Positions 1 through 12,070 of a DNA stretch of 64,000 nt are shown piece after piece. The notes under the pieces were generated by a model. It was not told the DNA's origin, made no database searches, and was given only the letters and a program-made list of their open reading frames with translations. Both the position numbers and the translations under genes were made by a program. This DNA comes from Pelargonium tetragonum (lineage: Eukaryota > Streptophyta > Magnoliopsida > Geraniales > Geraniaceae): positions 1 through 64,000 of the forward strand of contig JAYMTL010000024.1 in assembly GCA_036897445.1 (NCBI GenBank), read 5' to 3'. Numbering within the stretch: the first letter of the stretch is position 1; each line of letters begins with the position of its first letter.

Positions 1-2280
1 TAAACTAGTAAATCTTTCCTTTGTTAACTAATTACTCATATAAGAACTTCTTCTTCTTCTTAGATTTGTTACTTTCCCTTTAATTAAACTGGGAACTCGC
101 AATAGCAGGGGCAACAGGAAAGGCAGCTACTTCACTGCAAAAAGATTCATTACTTTAGCTTAACTCTCTCTACTTCCTTTAACTAGTACGGCATTAGTAA
201 GGCGTTATTTTACCTACTTTAACTAAAGTTAAACCTAAGCCTAAGAATTAAGAATGCTCTATTACCCCGCCCTTACTAAGACTGAGAAAGATATCTATCG
301 ACTTCTTCTAAAAAAAAATCCAACTAAAAGGACTCTTCTACTAAAAGAAACCCTTAGAACTATAATATTCCTGTCTAGAGTAGGCTAAAAGAACAACAAG
401 AAAAAGCAGGCTTGTCCCCTTCGGCTCTACAAGATATACCTTTACTGGAAAAGCATTACTATATCTTTAGCGCTTTTATTCCTTTCCTTGAATGCCTTTA
501 ACTAAAGCTTAAAAATTTCAAGAAAAGAATAAGAGCTAGATATTATACCTTAAAAAAGGACTCGGTAAACTAAAACTAGACTGTCGCATGTGTAGTGTAG
601 TAAGGTATAGTAATATAGTTGGAGGATCCCTTATACGACTTTAAGGATTGCCAGCCTAGAGCTTAAAGGGGGAGGATAGTATAAAACCCAAAACTTCTAA
701 TATATGACTAAACTAAGCAAAAAACTTTTAGTTCTCCTATATTTCTCTCGTACTTTATTAAGTAGAAAAGTCCTTAAGAGATTTTTATACAGGTCGGGCA
801 CTTTTGCTGTAGGGAATGTCTGCCAAGTTTCTCTGGTCTAGATACTTATTAAATAAGGATGATTTTTCTTTGGCTCTTAAACGCGGGCCGGTCAAGCTGA
901 GTACGTATCTGGTCTAATTTCGATTCAACAAGTCACTTTAGCTTTTCATTTCTAAGAGGGCCTTCATATCTTCATAACACCGCAGTATTGGGGAGTATAA
1001 ATATCTTTCCTAAATACCTGCTACGAGCTAAGAAAGGAAATCCAATCCAGGAGTTAGGTGCGGTTTTAGGAGTAAGTTAAGAGTTTACCAGCTATATTTT
1101 AAATAGAAAATACCTTGTCCAATCGGATACCGATTATTTCAGAGATTTGTTCCTTTTATATATATGTATAGTTTTGAAGTATAAAATTTAAAAGGAGTCC
1201 CCGAGCAAGTGGAGTGGGTAAACCTCAGTAAGGATATATTAAATTATATTATAGTAAATAGAGTACTTATTTAGGCATAAACCTAGCCAGGCAAAGTACA
1301 TCCTATGGGCTCTTTACTGTACCAACCTTTTAGGCAAAGGTTCGGTAGAAAACCAAATTTTGAGTTCCTCAGTTTCTATTCGAGTAAAACAACTTTCTAC
1401 AGAAGAAGCTTTTAAAAGGTGAGATGACTCGATTCTTTAATAGGTTTGTAAAGCAACTTAGTCCAAAAATCTTGCAAATTGTCAATAAAATTCTAAAAAG
1501 AGCAAAAGTTTCTTTTAGAATACTAAAAAAGTTCGTTCTCTCAATATTAATTGGAAATTATACTAAAAAATTAGGCCCTATAAAAAGAGGTCGTAGGTTC
1601 AAGTTCCTTTTCTTCTTGAATTAGACTTTCAGTGAAATTGAAATCCAACTCTTTTATCTCTACGTTCTTTAGTAGGTTTCTTAGAGAGCCTATTGACTCA
1701 TTAGAAAGGTACGTCATGAGTTAGCCTATGTTAGATTGCTGGACTATAGATTTGTCACCTAGAAAGAGAAGACCCATCCTATTATTCCAGTCAGGTTACC
1801 TTCTTTAGTTTCGCCGCCTAAACCTAAACGAGGATACTTTTCTGGTGTTTTCTCATATAAACTTCCAAGAAATGAAACTTCTGCACTTTCTCTATGTCCT
1901 TAACTTAATTAGTAAATCTAAAGCTAAAGAAAGAAGATACGACCCGCCACCGGACTGCTAGTATTGAAATTGAAAGCACGTTCCCTAAGTCTATATTAAA
2001 TCTTTTTTAGAATTGAGATCTTCCCCAAAAGTACCCTTTCTCAATATCCCAAGGCTCCTTGTAGTACATAATTGCAGCAGATACCTTCAGTTTCATGGAT
2101 CCAATTTGAAAGGGGCCATCCCTGTCAGTTTAATCTTTATACCTAGACCTAAAAGATTCTATGTACCTAAACCTATCCTCTTTTGGGTGTGGAGCTCTAC
2201 TGCATTCCCTATAATATCAGATAATAATCAGAAACTTAGAAAACAAAGGAATAGGCAAACTCCTTTCTTCCATAGCTAAT
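1..2280. other. No gene seen; AT-rich sequence
   Basis: There are only scattered open frames of up to 88 codons (2013-2279, +) with no recognisable domain. A short TTC run lies near 47-61 and a small hairpin at 218-233. At 1818-1832 and 2140-2175 there are loose CCTAAA/CCTAGA words. They are not in tandem and do not form a telomere repeat. Confidence 0.5.
218..233. repeat. Small perfect hairpin
   Basis: The arms TTTAAC and GTTAAA are exact complements around a four-base loop, TAAA. No gene end lies next to it, so there is no reason to call it a terminator. In DNA this AT-rich such hairpins arise by chance. Confidence 0.4.
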
Positions 2281-2359
2281 AAAAGTTAGAAAGCTTTCCT
2301 CAGGGCTATACTTGGATTCTCTATCTTACTCTACTCTTTATTATAGGAATTTTTATAGG

Positions 2360-2620
2360 AGCTCCTCTTTCTTGTTGTTAGAAGCTAGAGTACCCGTACT
2401 AGTGTAGTTACATATTATGGGCTCTTATTATAGCTATAGTCTTATATATTGCTCTTTAATCTATAATATTAGTTTTAGTTATGTTATAGATGTTGATAGA
2501 TCGTAATAAGGTATAGAGAGATAGGAGCTTTATTTACTAGTTATAGTTAGTTGTTTAATTGTTACAGTTGTATAGATAGATGGTTTCTTTTAGATTGTTT
2601 AAGAGTTGTTATTACTCTAA
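2360..2620 (+). repeat. Dispersed repeat copy 1, T- and G-skewed
   Basis: The 16-mer CTTGTTGTTAGAAGCT at 2371-2386 recurs exactly at 3175-3190. Thirteen bases later CTAGTGTAGTTAC (2399-2411) matches the core found near 3221, 11932 and, inverted, 58669. From about 2390 to 2615 the + strand is strongly skewed: I count about 38 G to 16 C, and T well above A. That fits C-to-T mutation acting mainly on one strand. The paired blocks about 0.8 kb apart could be ends of one element or two nested copies. No coding relic between them is recognisable, so I do not assign a transposon family. Confidence 0.45.
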
Positions 2621-2895
2621 TCTAAGATGTATTCCTCCTGCACTCTGCTTTTCTCGATAGGGAGGGTTGAGCCTTAGTGATATGTTTGTTATACGTCTAT
2701 CCTACCGACTGAAGGCTTCAAGGTATAATGTTAGTAGTAATTAGAATAGTACATTCGGACACTATAGGTAAAACTTTTTTCTTTTTATTTCTATTGATTT
2801 ACTTTTTTGCTTTGCCTTAAAGACCTCTTGCTTAAATGACTTGTTTCTTCTTTGTTATGATATGAGCTGCGGACTTACCCAACTTATACTTGTTT

Positions 2896-2925
2896 TAGAA
2901 GAAGCAGAAGCAAGAGAAGAAGCAA
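2896..2925 (+). repeat. GAA/GCA-rich purine tract
   Basis: A run of GAAG, CAGAAG and AAGAAG words of about 30 bases, imperfect and not in a long open frame. It resembles degenerate microsatellite or low-complexity coding sequence. Confidence 0.4.
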
Positions 2926-3149
2926 ATTTAGAGAGGTAGGATAGTGTCTTTGTTCCCAACCGCAGCACGTTCGGGAGGTTAACTCATTATAGTCTTATTT
3001 AGTTTAGAATATTTATTTATGCTTTATGATACCCACCCACAAGCTTACTTAACTTCTACTGACCTTGAATTCTTTGACTTATTTGTTTCTTAATGACTTC
3101 TTTGAACTTGCTTTGGAGCTAGCTCTTTCTTATTTAGGGCCTTAAGAGC

Positions 3150-3330
3150 TTTTGTTGTTAAAAGTTCCTCTACTCTTGTTGTTAGAAGCTGTGCTCTTTG
3201 GCTTATCGAGCTTATCCGTAGCTAGTGTATTACTGTTACTAGTTAGTATTATAGAGATCAGAATCTTAGTTATTGTAGTATAGTAAAGTTATAATCTTTG
3301 AGCAAAGATTCTTAGGTATAAAATTGTAGG
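3150..3330 (+). repeat. Dispersed repeat copy 2
   Basis: The sequence repeats CTTGTTGTTAGAAGCT at 3175-3190 and then, after a longer spacer than in copy 1, GCTAGTGTATTACTGTTAC at 3221-3239. The latter matches the core GCTAKTGTAGTTACTGTA of the copies near 11.9 and 58.7 kb with one base missing. The two matched blocks lie 804 and about 822 bases downstream of their counterparts in copy 1, so the copies differ by small insertions. Confidence 0.45.
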
Positions 3331-6300
3331 ACCCCCAATTTCGTGTTAAGTTAAATAAAATTTTAAAAGCAAGACCCGTAAGTATAAAACCCCGCTAGAG
3401 GAACTACAGTAAGAAGATTTTATTCAAATCGCTAAAAAGCCATATAGCCCTAAAGCTAAGATGTAAGATCCCGAATAAAAAAAGATAGTAGAGTAGGATT
3501 CTAGCTACAGAAAAAGAAGTAAGTGCAATAAGAAGTGGGTGTCTATAAGGCGTAAGGTTAACTATAAGACAGGGAGAATAGAAAATCAAGGGGTTAAGTT
3601 AGAGCCCTTTTTACGGGTGTCCAATCTCTCTAAAGAAAGAAGAAGTATAGAGGCTTCGCTCTAGTTTAATTAAGAAACAAGGAATAGTTAAAAAAGAAAC
3701 CTAAAACTTTTCTAAACTATTTTACATTTTTATAAAGACCCTTTGCATTAATACCAAGCAGCCCTCTAAGAAAATGTTTAGCACTATAAACGAGTACAAA
3801 AAAAAGACTGCCAAGGATTCCTATAAGTTTATTGGAAGAGCTTCTAACTTCTTTCAATTAGGAAACGGTAGAGATTTCTCAATAAAATGACAAGAATATC
3901 TTAGCCAAAACTTTCCTGCATTTCAACACGAGTTCAGTAAAGTCTAAAAAAAGGGTCTAAATTTCCTCATACATAGTTTACAGAGGCCAAATTCTTCTTG
4001 TTGTTTTACCAAGGCATATCTGAACCCTTATTTAACTACTATTACATCCCGCTCCTATATAAAAAGGGGGTCTCCCCACTAAATTCGCTTAAATCTGTAT
4101 CAACTGTGTATGACTTTTACCAAAAAAAGTCCTACGTATTACTTACATTTTTTAACAACACCCGTATCAAGGACTCCTGTTAAATTAAATAGGGAATCCT
4201 CTCTAAGCAATGCAAGTTAATTTATAGGGTACTTCGCTTTTCAGTACTTTTAAGTAAAACTTACAGAAGGTAAATCCTGCTTATGAGAAGACAGAGCTGA
4301 CAATACTCAACAATATTATACGAAGAGAAACCCACTAAAAATAAAAAATGAAAATTAAAGTTCTTCCTCGATTGATACTACAAAGATAAAGTGCGGATCA
4401 AGCTGTGGGTCTGTAAAGTTTCACTTATCCCGAATCAAAAAGGAAAGGTAAAAGCAGTAAGAGTCTTTCACAAGAACAAAACCCCCATGGAATTCTTAAG
4501 GGAGTTCCTAGGCTACTCTGAAAGAGAAAAACAGGACCTCATTTAACACGCCTACAGCTTCTTACAATTGGGTTTTAATTAAAAATTCGAGACTCTGGAA
4601 AACTAACTCTCTTATACCCCGGCCTTAAGCTTTAACAAAGTCTAATCTATTTTTGGTTAATTTAGTCTCCCAAAAAATTCCCCGAGCTAGCGCTTTAATT
4701 GGAATATATCTCGCTTTTGTACTCTTAATTAAAAGCTATGTTGAGAGCTTTTAAAACCCCTTAAGTATAGAATTGGTTCCCTCCCGCTGCCGTTCAATAA
4801 GAAGCAAAAAAAGGCATAAGACACTTAGCATAGTAAACCCAAGGCTCCTTGTTTTTCCGAGGATTAAATAAAAGTAGATCCTATAAACTTTTAACTGTAG
4901 TATAAAATATTAAAAGAGAGCTTCAATTTTTCTAGAGAACATAGTACTAGCTTAGCTTTCAATTTTCTTTCCCCTCCTACCTCGCGGGAAAGGGCCTCCG
5001 TAAAATCGTATAGTAAAGAGCCCTTGTCTTTCTTTCTAAAACCGCAACACCAAGGGAATTCTTTGATCAAGATTTTCTTTCTTAGTTGGTAAAGGAAACC
5101 CCGGGGGATCACCTTATACCTCTGAATACTAAAAACTTTTGTCATTAATAAGTCATAGTCACCTTCTAAAAACTAACTTGTCTTTGTAAATAGGTTTTGT
5201 TTCGTACAATTTTATGAGTTTTATAACGTCAGTTTGTTATGCATATTCCCAGCAACCCCCTTAAAAAATTTTTCAATAATTACCCCTTTCTTCCTCAAAA
5301 GCACTTATGCAGCAATCGGGGAGTTCTTTAGGGCGCTCTTGATAGGACCGATATGCAATTGCCCTACTAAGTTAACCTGAACCTCATACCACTAACTTTA
5401 GTTAAGAAAGAATCACGTTAACTCCGAAATGAGTGTAATTTTAGTAGGGCTCGTGCATTCATATTAACCCCTTAACTTGTATAAGCTGCTCGGTTTTATA
5501 ATAGTAAATTAGGAGAAGAGATAAGCCCCTCCCCGGTCAATTAATTAGGTATACCCGGTCTTTAAAAGAAAGCATATAATCATAGAATTCTAAAAAATAC
5601 TGGGAGTTCCGGACCTGTTTCTTAAAAGTAAAGATATAGTCAGCACTTAAATGAGTCTAAGATTTAATTTAATAAAAGTAAAAAAAGGAGCTCCCTATTA
5701 AAAAAGCACGGGTTTCTTGTACAAAGACTAGCTTTTTAATGCAGGATAGGAGTAAAGTCTTGTGTTCAGAAGGTTAGAAACTAAATCGTGGTCACAATAA
5801 GTACTTTACTCCCGGAAAGAGGCCTAAAAATAGGAAATACACGCGCTATTGGGTATAAACAAGTCACTCCAATTACTTTTTATATAAGAATTTTTTTACA
5901 AATTACTGAAAAATTTATATAAGCAACTTCCTTCAGAAAATCCGTAAAGGCGCCAGGCCTTAATAAAGAAGACTCTAGTTAAGCGCTATAATATAGAACT
6001 CTGCCTTTTTTAGTTCCAATTTATCTTAGGAATACTTCTAAAATGGGCTCGGGAGAAGAGAAACCCGTAGACTCATCACTTTGACAACAATATTAAATAT
6101 TAGAACCCGTGTCCGCCTTCTGATTTGATATATATATTAGCATAGGAAGTTTAAAGAGGAGTTTTTTATAGAGTATTTTAGAGTAACTGAGAACTCAGAC
6201 CCTTTCAAATCTCCGGAAGCACAGCCCTGATTTATTTATATTTATGCAGAGTTTTTAATCTAACTATTAAACCTTACTTTCCAAGAGAGGCGTTCCTGTT

Positions 6301-9300
6301 AAGTAGATTTAGTATCAATAGAAAGGAGTTCTAAAAAGTTTGACTTTTAAAGTGAGGCTTGACTCCTCATTTTTGTATTGAAAAAGCGGTCTTGTTCCTT
6401 AAGTTGCCCTTTATTTATATCTTAAAAACTTAAGCCTTGTTGTAGGAGGATTTTTTCTTTATTCTCTGCAACAAGAACTTTTTATTTTGTGAATCCCGTG
6501 TTTTATTAACTCTAAAATTTTTTATGCGGTAACTTTTGTATAAATTTGGCAGACCTTAGAGCATATGCAGGTGCTATGTGCTTAGTAAAATTATTCTCAA
6601 TTAATTTTGAGAATTTTCCAGCAGAGTTAGGGGTTTACTTAATTAGGGATACGAAAGAAAACTTTCTAAAAAGAAAATCGGATGTTACCTCACAATAGGT
6701 CGACCTAAAGGGCTCAAAATTTCCTAATAAACTAATGGACTTGGCCTTTTGCGGCTTAGTACTTAGTAAAGTCGTCTACATCTGATAGAGGCGCGATTTT
6801 GACTTACTACTGTAATAAAATAAGGTAAGGGGTCGGCCGTGTGGCCAGGGTATTTACTGTATCTAAATCTCTAAAAAACCTAAACCTACCGCGGAATCTA
6901 TTCTGTAATAAATCTAGACTCGTTGTTACTTTTGTACTAATTCTTAAGGAGGGGCTTACTAAAAGGGGGGTATAAGCCCTCAAAAAGCTCGTTAGGAAAC
7001 TCTTTTTATACTTGGTTTTTATTAAATAAAGTTTTAAGAGGCTAAACAGGTAAAAGTTTTTCAGTACATTCTTTTCTTTTATTAAAAATATCAAGTGAAA
7101 AGGGAGAGGTTTGGCAAAAGTATAGGTGCCAGAAAGTTACACAGCAAGGCTTCATCTCTATTAACTAAAGAGTTCTAAGAGTACGGACCCTTTGGAGCTT
7201 TAGTAGGAGGATAGACTAGCAGAATCTGAAAGAGCTTTTGTGTTTTTAAGGAGACAGAGTGGCTGGTAAAACCGCGGGAAAAAAGTATACGCGAGGCTAT
7301 GTCAACTTCCGATATAGTGCATTAAAAAGGCCTTAGAATTGGTAAAAACTTTATAATTTGGAATTATAGAGGCTAGCAGAACTCCTTGTAACAACTCTAG
7401 AACTCGGTTACTCTTAGGATATTGTTAGAAAATAGCGAAGTAGAGCAAAGATTTTCTATACAGAATCGCAAAAATATTCTGGTTTTACTCTCCCCGAGCC
7501 CTTTACAATAAAAGTAACTTGCTAAAACTGAGCAATGCTTGCGTAGAACCCCTTCTACTTATAACTACTTAACAAGAGCCTACTAGGAACCTCCTATCTG
7601 CCCAGGAAATACTAGAAAACCTCCGGGAGGACCCCATTAAAAGGAAGTCCTTGTGTGATTCTAATTAGTTTTTTTAGCTTACTTGGGAATTTCAGCTCTA
7701 CTGTGTAAATTTTTATTAAAATAGAAAGTAGTACTCTTAGCCAAACCCTGCTTGTTAGAAAAACCGAACTCTTTTTACCTGTCTCTTGACACTCGATTTG
7801 CCAGGAACCTAACGCAAGGGATCCTTAAAAAAGCTTTTCCTTTCTTATAGTTTTAAGAGTAGCCTGGCGTATGTACTTTTTAAAATTTCGGATATACCGT
7901 GGAAAACCCTTCTTAAGGGAGAGTTCTACAGCTTTGTTCTTATAATATTACGCAGTTCATTCTTTTGGTTTCTATAGCTTTACAGTAACAACTCAAAAAG
8001 AGGCCCCGTCCCGTAAAAGGGGTCTCTCTTTAGGCTATTTTCCTGACTTAGGAGTTCCTAATATAAAAAGAAAAATGGTTAAAAACTTACCTTACTACAC
8101 CGCGGGTACTTGATATTTAGACTTTTTTTACTCATCTGAGCGCTGTGAAATAGAAAAATATAGACACAAAGTCAATTCCGGAATTCGGGTAACCTGGTAT
8201 CTAATCTGATTTAGCAATAAAGAGGTCCCACCCTAGGCCGAAATTCCTGCGATATCGATGCGTTTATTCTATTTAAGCTATTTCGTATAAAATTTAGCTA
8301 TAAAACTAAAGAACGTATCTACTTTTTTATCAAAGGAAACCTCTCCTTTTTTTCTAAGTAATGGAATATAGAGAATCCTATTATAGATATTAAAGCAATG
8401 CTTTAGTATTTAAGAATTTAGATCTATTTCTTGGTTTGGTGTTGAAGTACTAATACAATTCGAACTCCTTAGTGAAATATTCGAGAAATCTATAGGCATT
8501 AGGGAAGATGCCATTATGAAAGGCTTAGTAAATTGGTTATGTCTCTTTAACCCTCATGAAAAATTAGTAGATAATTTTCTAGTAACAAATCCTTTCCAGG
8601 CAATAAAAAAGGATACTCGTAAGGAACGGTAGGTATATTAAAATGAATTTTTTACAGGAATCCCTTTTGACTTAAATTAAAAATAAAAAACTGTTACTTA
8701 ATTTTAAATCACCTTATTTTTTCATTATTAAAAAAAGCAAGGAGCTAATTATATAATAGACACAGGTATCCCTCGGATATCCATCAATAACAAGTATAAG
8801 TCACAAAAGGATCTCAAAAGTTAGACTATTAGGTGGTTTGGTAAGATACACGCGCTACTATAGGGGGTTAACCTTTTTATCTATGCAGTAGCAGTATAAG
8901 AACCCCTGTGCTTCTAATGGAGAACAAGCTTGAAATGTCTAGGGGAACCCGGGGTATATAACCCCTTAAATAGGTTGAAGGGTCTATGACAAAGTATTAG
9001 GAGTATTTTGACTCTGCTGGATAGACTACAAACACTTTGGAATGAATAAAAAGCAATCCAGGGGTACTGATAAACCTAATGAAACTAGAAAACTGAGGGA
9101 AGTTTAGCGAAATTTTATATTATATGTTACAAGACAAACTCTATGAATATGAGATATAGATCCCTTAATTGGGAAATACACAAGGTAGTCCTTACTACAG
9201 AGCCCTTAAGTGAAATTTAGGATTTTTTCCTTTACAGTAAGGGGTAATTTCTTGTTATTTGAGAAGTATACTAAACTTGAAATTTTTGTGAAATCAACGG

Positions 9301-10140
9301 TTATAAATCTAGTTCAATAAAAGCTTGTTTTAAGAAAAGGAAGTGCATAACTTAAAAGTAAGGAATAGGTGGAAATTGAACCATATTCTGAAATGACAAA
9401 ATCTCGGTAGCTATGAAAAGGAAACTTTAGTAGCAATACAAATATATTAAAAAGCCCCTACTTAGGTTGAGAAAGATCTTTAAGGCTTTACTTTAAAAAA
9501 ACTTCATCCTTCAAACTCAAAAGCTAAAAATTACATGCTTTGTAGCTGAAATATAAATATAACTCAGACTTAAAATTCTAAAAGCTAATGCGGTAACCCC
9601 TTCTGATATGTATTAGATCTCCGACATCGCACTTTTAAAGATACCCTTTGAAAGCGGCCAGCCGCGCTTTTTTTAATTCAGGTATTGTGATTTAAGCCTT
9701 CCTCTTTCTTTGCTTTTACTAACGAGAATCTAGTACTTACTTTTACTGTTAGTGCTAAATTCTTTGTATTAGTCTATCATCTAAAAATATTTTACCGAAT
9801 CCTGTCAGGGACAATTCGAAATCAAAATTGTATCATAAAAGCGACAACCTTACAAGGTATTTAAAACCAGGACTCCCTCTAATTCCGTAAAGTCTGAAGT
9901 TAAATTCCTTTTAGTTTCGGAATACTTATATTAGATTCTTTTGGAAGAGAAAGAAAATGTTATAAAAATTGTAATTATTACTTGACTTGAAAGTCCTGGA
10001 AGATGGGTAAGCTACAACCAGAAGCTTTTGAATATATTTGATTGGTTTTTCTTTTCCGGTAACATTCATTTTAGGGCTTGTAGAGGAGCTTTTTCAAGAT
10101 CAAGAAGGATACGAAAGGAACTCTTAAACTCAATTTAACA
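3331..10140. other. No gene seen; AT-rich sequence
   Basis: Open frames are at most 95 codons (6807-7094, -) and unlike any protein I know. Many frame-breaking TAA and TAG triplets occur on both strands. Only the hairpin at 6594-6613 stands out. Confidence 0.5.
6594..6613. repeat. AT-rich hairpin
   Basis: TTCTCAA and TTGAGAA are exact complements around the six bases TTAATT, which are themselves palindromic. The structure is isolated from any coding sequence. It may be fortuitous. Confidence 0.4.
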
Positions 10141-10142
10141 GT

Positions 10143-10201
10143 GATGGCAGGGCTTGAACCCTATGAAATTCTTCTTAAATTACTCTGCTTTACATGCCAT
10201 T
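10143..10201 (-). pseudogene. tRNA-like relic, shortened (Leu-UAA-like loop)
   Basis: Read on the minus strand, AATGGCA at the 5' end and TGCCATC at the 3' end pair at six of seven positions, as an acceptor stem would. Next to the 3' arm is GGGTTCAAGCCC, a good T-loop with a three-base stem. TGTAAAGC lies about where the 3' half of a D arm should be, followed by TTTAAG, which could be a UAA anticodon loop. The 5' half of the D arm is missing and the anticodon stem does not pair. At 59 bases it is too short for a working tRNA. A fossil tRNA or tRNA-derived repeat is the best guess; chance is possible. Confidence 0.3.
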
Positions 10202-11039
10202 AAAATAAAGATTTTTGTTGTCATTCATATGGAGAAGGTCATATACTATAATTCATAGGATACAGATCTAAAAGGAGTTTCCTTCTATTTAAGCGGATCC
10301 TTATCTTATATAGATTAAACTAGTTGAAGTTAAGGGATTCTCCTTTAGTGTATAGTGCAAGGCCTTTGTGTCTGGAAAACCCGAATAGATCTTCTATAAA
10401 ACTTCTGTAGCCTTTATAATATAAAAGGTTATTACTTAATTGTTATTTAAAAGGTAGGGTAAAAGCACATATAGAGTTTGTTGGAAATTATCTTTTTAGA
10501 GTTCTACAAGAGTCTCTTAAAAATAAAAAAGAAAAGCTTCAGCTAGCTTCCCTACCGTATCTATCTTTCCTTTTTAAAGGAACTCCCTTATGTAAACTCG
10601 GTGTATCTTACAAGTAACCCGCGGGGCATGTACGAGACTTTATCCCAAAAGGATCCAACTTAAATCCATTTTGGATCCATTTGATTCTTTGTATAAGGGC
10701 CCGCTTTAACGACCCTGCGATATTTGGTCGAAACCCATGTAAATTCTTATACATAACGCGAGCTTCTCTGGAATAAAGATTCTAAAGATTAAAGATATTA
10801 TTACTTATAAAAAAAGTAAGCCCTAAGAATCTTCTGAAAAAGTAAAAGAGGAAAAAGCAAGTAAATATTGCCCCGGAGAGCCCTTTTAACACCTAAATCC
10901 AACCCGCGTATGAGCAAGCCTTAGACAATATAACTTTGGTTTTATTCTATTCAATCTTCAACCCTTCCTATTTGTTACCCAAGGACCCCTTTTGTTCGAA
11001 AGTATTTACTTAAAATGTATAATATCTAATAGATCTAAC

Positions 11040-11340
11040 ACTTATGCTCCTGAGGTTAAAAAGGAAGATTCTTCTATTTACTAGAAAAAGGTTAGTGTCT
11101 CTGTTCGGCGCGTAAAAGCAGAAGGAAATTGCAAGAGTTTGACAGCTATGAAGAAGCGTAAGATACGGAGTAACAAAGTAAGTTATAAGAAAAAGGGTAT
11201 AGCCCACAAGAAGAAGTGCTACGGATACAAACGATAGGTTTACAGAAGAAGAAAGCAAGTAAGAAATCCATGGATAATACAAAGAGTAAGACAGCTGCAA
11301 AAACCAGTAAGAGTACAACAATTAGATAGGTCTAGGCATT
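11040..11340 (+). other. Purine-rich, Lys/Arg-coding-like relic
   Basis: The + strand is rich in AAG, AAA and AGA, and its frames read as basic peptides; about 20 of 50 residues in one stretch (11085-11234) are Lys or Arg. CpA is common here (CACAAG, ACAAAG, GACAGC), unlike the surroundings, so the block seems less mutated or younger. The opposite strand is open for 103 codons (11010-11321), but its Leu/Ser/Phe-rich product looks like a shadow of the purine bias. A broken basic nucleic-acid-binding domain of a mobile element or gene is possible. I recognise no family, and the reading is broken in several places. Confidence 0.3.
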
Positions 11341-11619
11341 TTAAGAAAGTTAAGAAGTAGAACTAAAGTCAATTTTAGTAGTTAGTAAAATCTCGAGAAT
11401 AAAAGAGTAGAGTTTAAGCAAATTCCAGTTATAAGGTTTCTAATCTTGGAGTAGGAAAGGGCTTACCAAAAACAAGGGTTTTCTTCGTGTCAGTTTTCTA
11501 AAAAGAAAGGGGAATTCTAGAAACATATGAAATATTGACTCTAAAAGCTAAATCTATTCAAAAAGACTATCACTTTAAAGTAACAAGGGTTGAATTCTTA
11601 GTCCTACCCTCTAGCCCGT

Positions 11620-12070
11620 AACTTTCCTTGTAGCTTTAGTTTTAGTACTCTTCTTATGAGCACTCTTATAGGATATACTTTTCCTATGGTCTTCTTATTG
11701 TTATATTACCTAGTATATATTATAAGTATGTTTAGTAGAATCTCTATCTTTATTAGTTATTTTTATTTTAGTTAAAATTAGTTAAAAAGATTGTAACAGT
11801 TATATATTAGATCTAGCCTATAGTAGTACATAGGAGTTCTTAGTATTGTAGGAAGGGAAGGAACTGTACGCTTATGACTACGGGTTATAACTGTCTTACC
11901 TGCCTTACGTTTGTTATGGTTATTCTCTCTCGCTATTGTAGTTACTGTACTATGGTTGTTGTAGCGAGCTTATTTCTTGTCTTAATTGTAGCTTATTATT
12001 TTTATTCTTACAAAGTGTTTAGTTCTTATATATTGTATTAGTAGTTTTATTATAGTTTACTGTAACAGCG
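11620..12070 (+). repeat. Dispersed repeat copy 3, T-rich
   Basis: GCTATTGTAGTTACTGTAC at 11932-11950 matches the core shared with 2399-2411, 3221-3239 and 58669-58688. The surrounding 450 bases have the same T-rich, TAG/TTAT-heavy texture as the 2.4 kb copy, although G and C are nearly balanced in the part I counted (28 to 24 over 11620-11840). The block lies about 0.3 kb downstream of the purine-rich relic, so the two could belong to one worn element. Confidence 0.4.

Noticed and set aside
1818-6890. CCTAAA-type words suggesting telomere repeats
   Set aside because: They occur as one or two units at scattered places, not in tandem arrays.
11010-11321. 103-codon hydrophobic minus-strand frame as a membrane protein
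   Set aside because: It is the complement of a purine-rich plus strand, which depletes stops and enriches Leu, Ser and Phe on the other strand.
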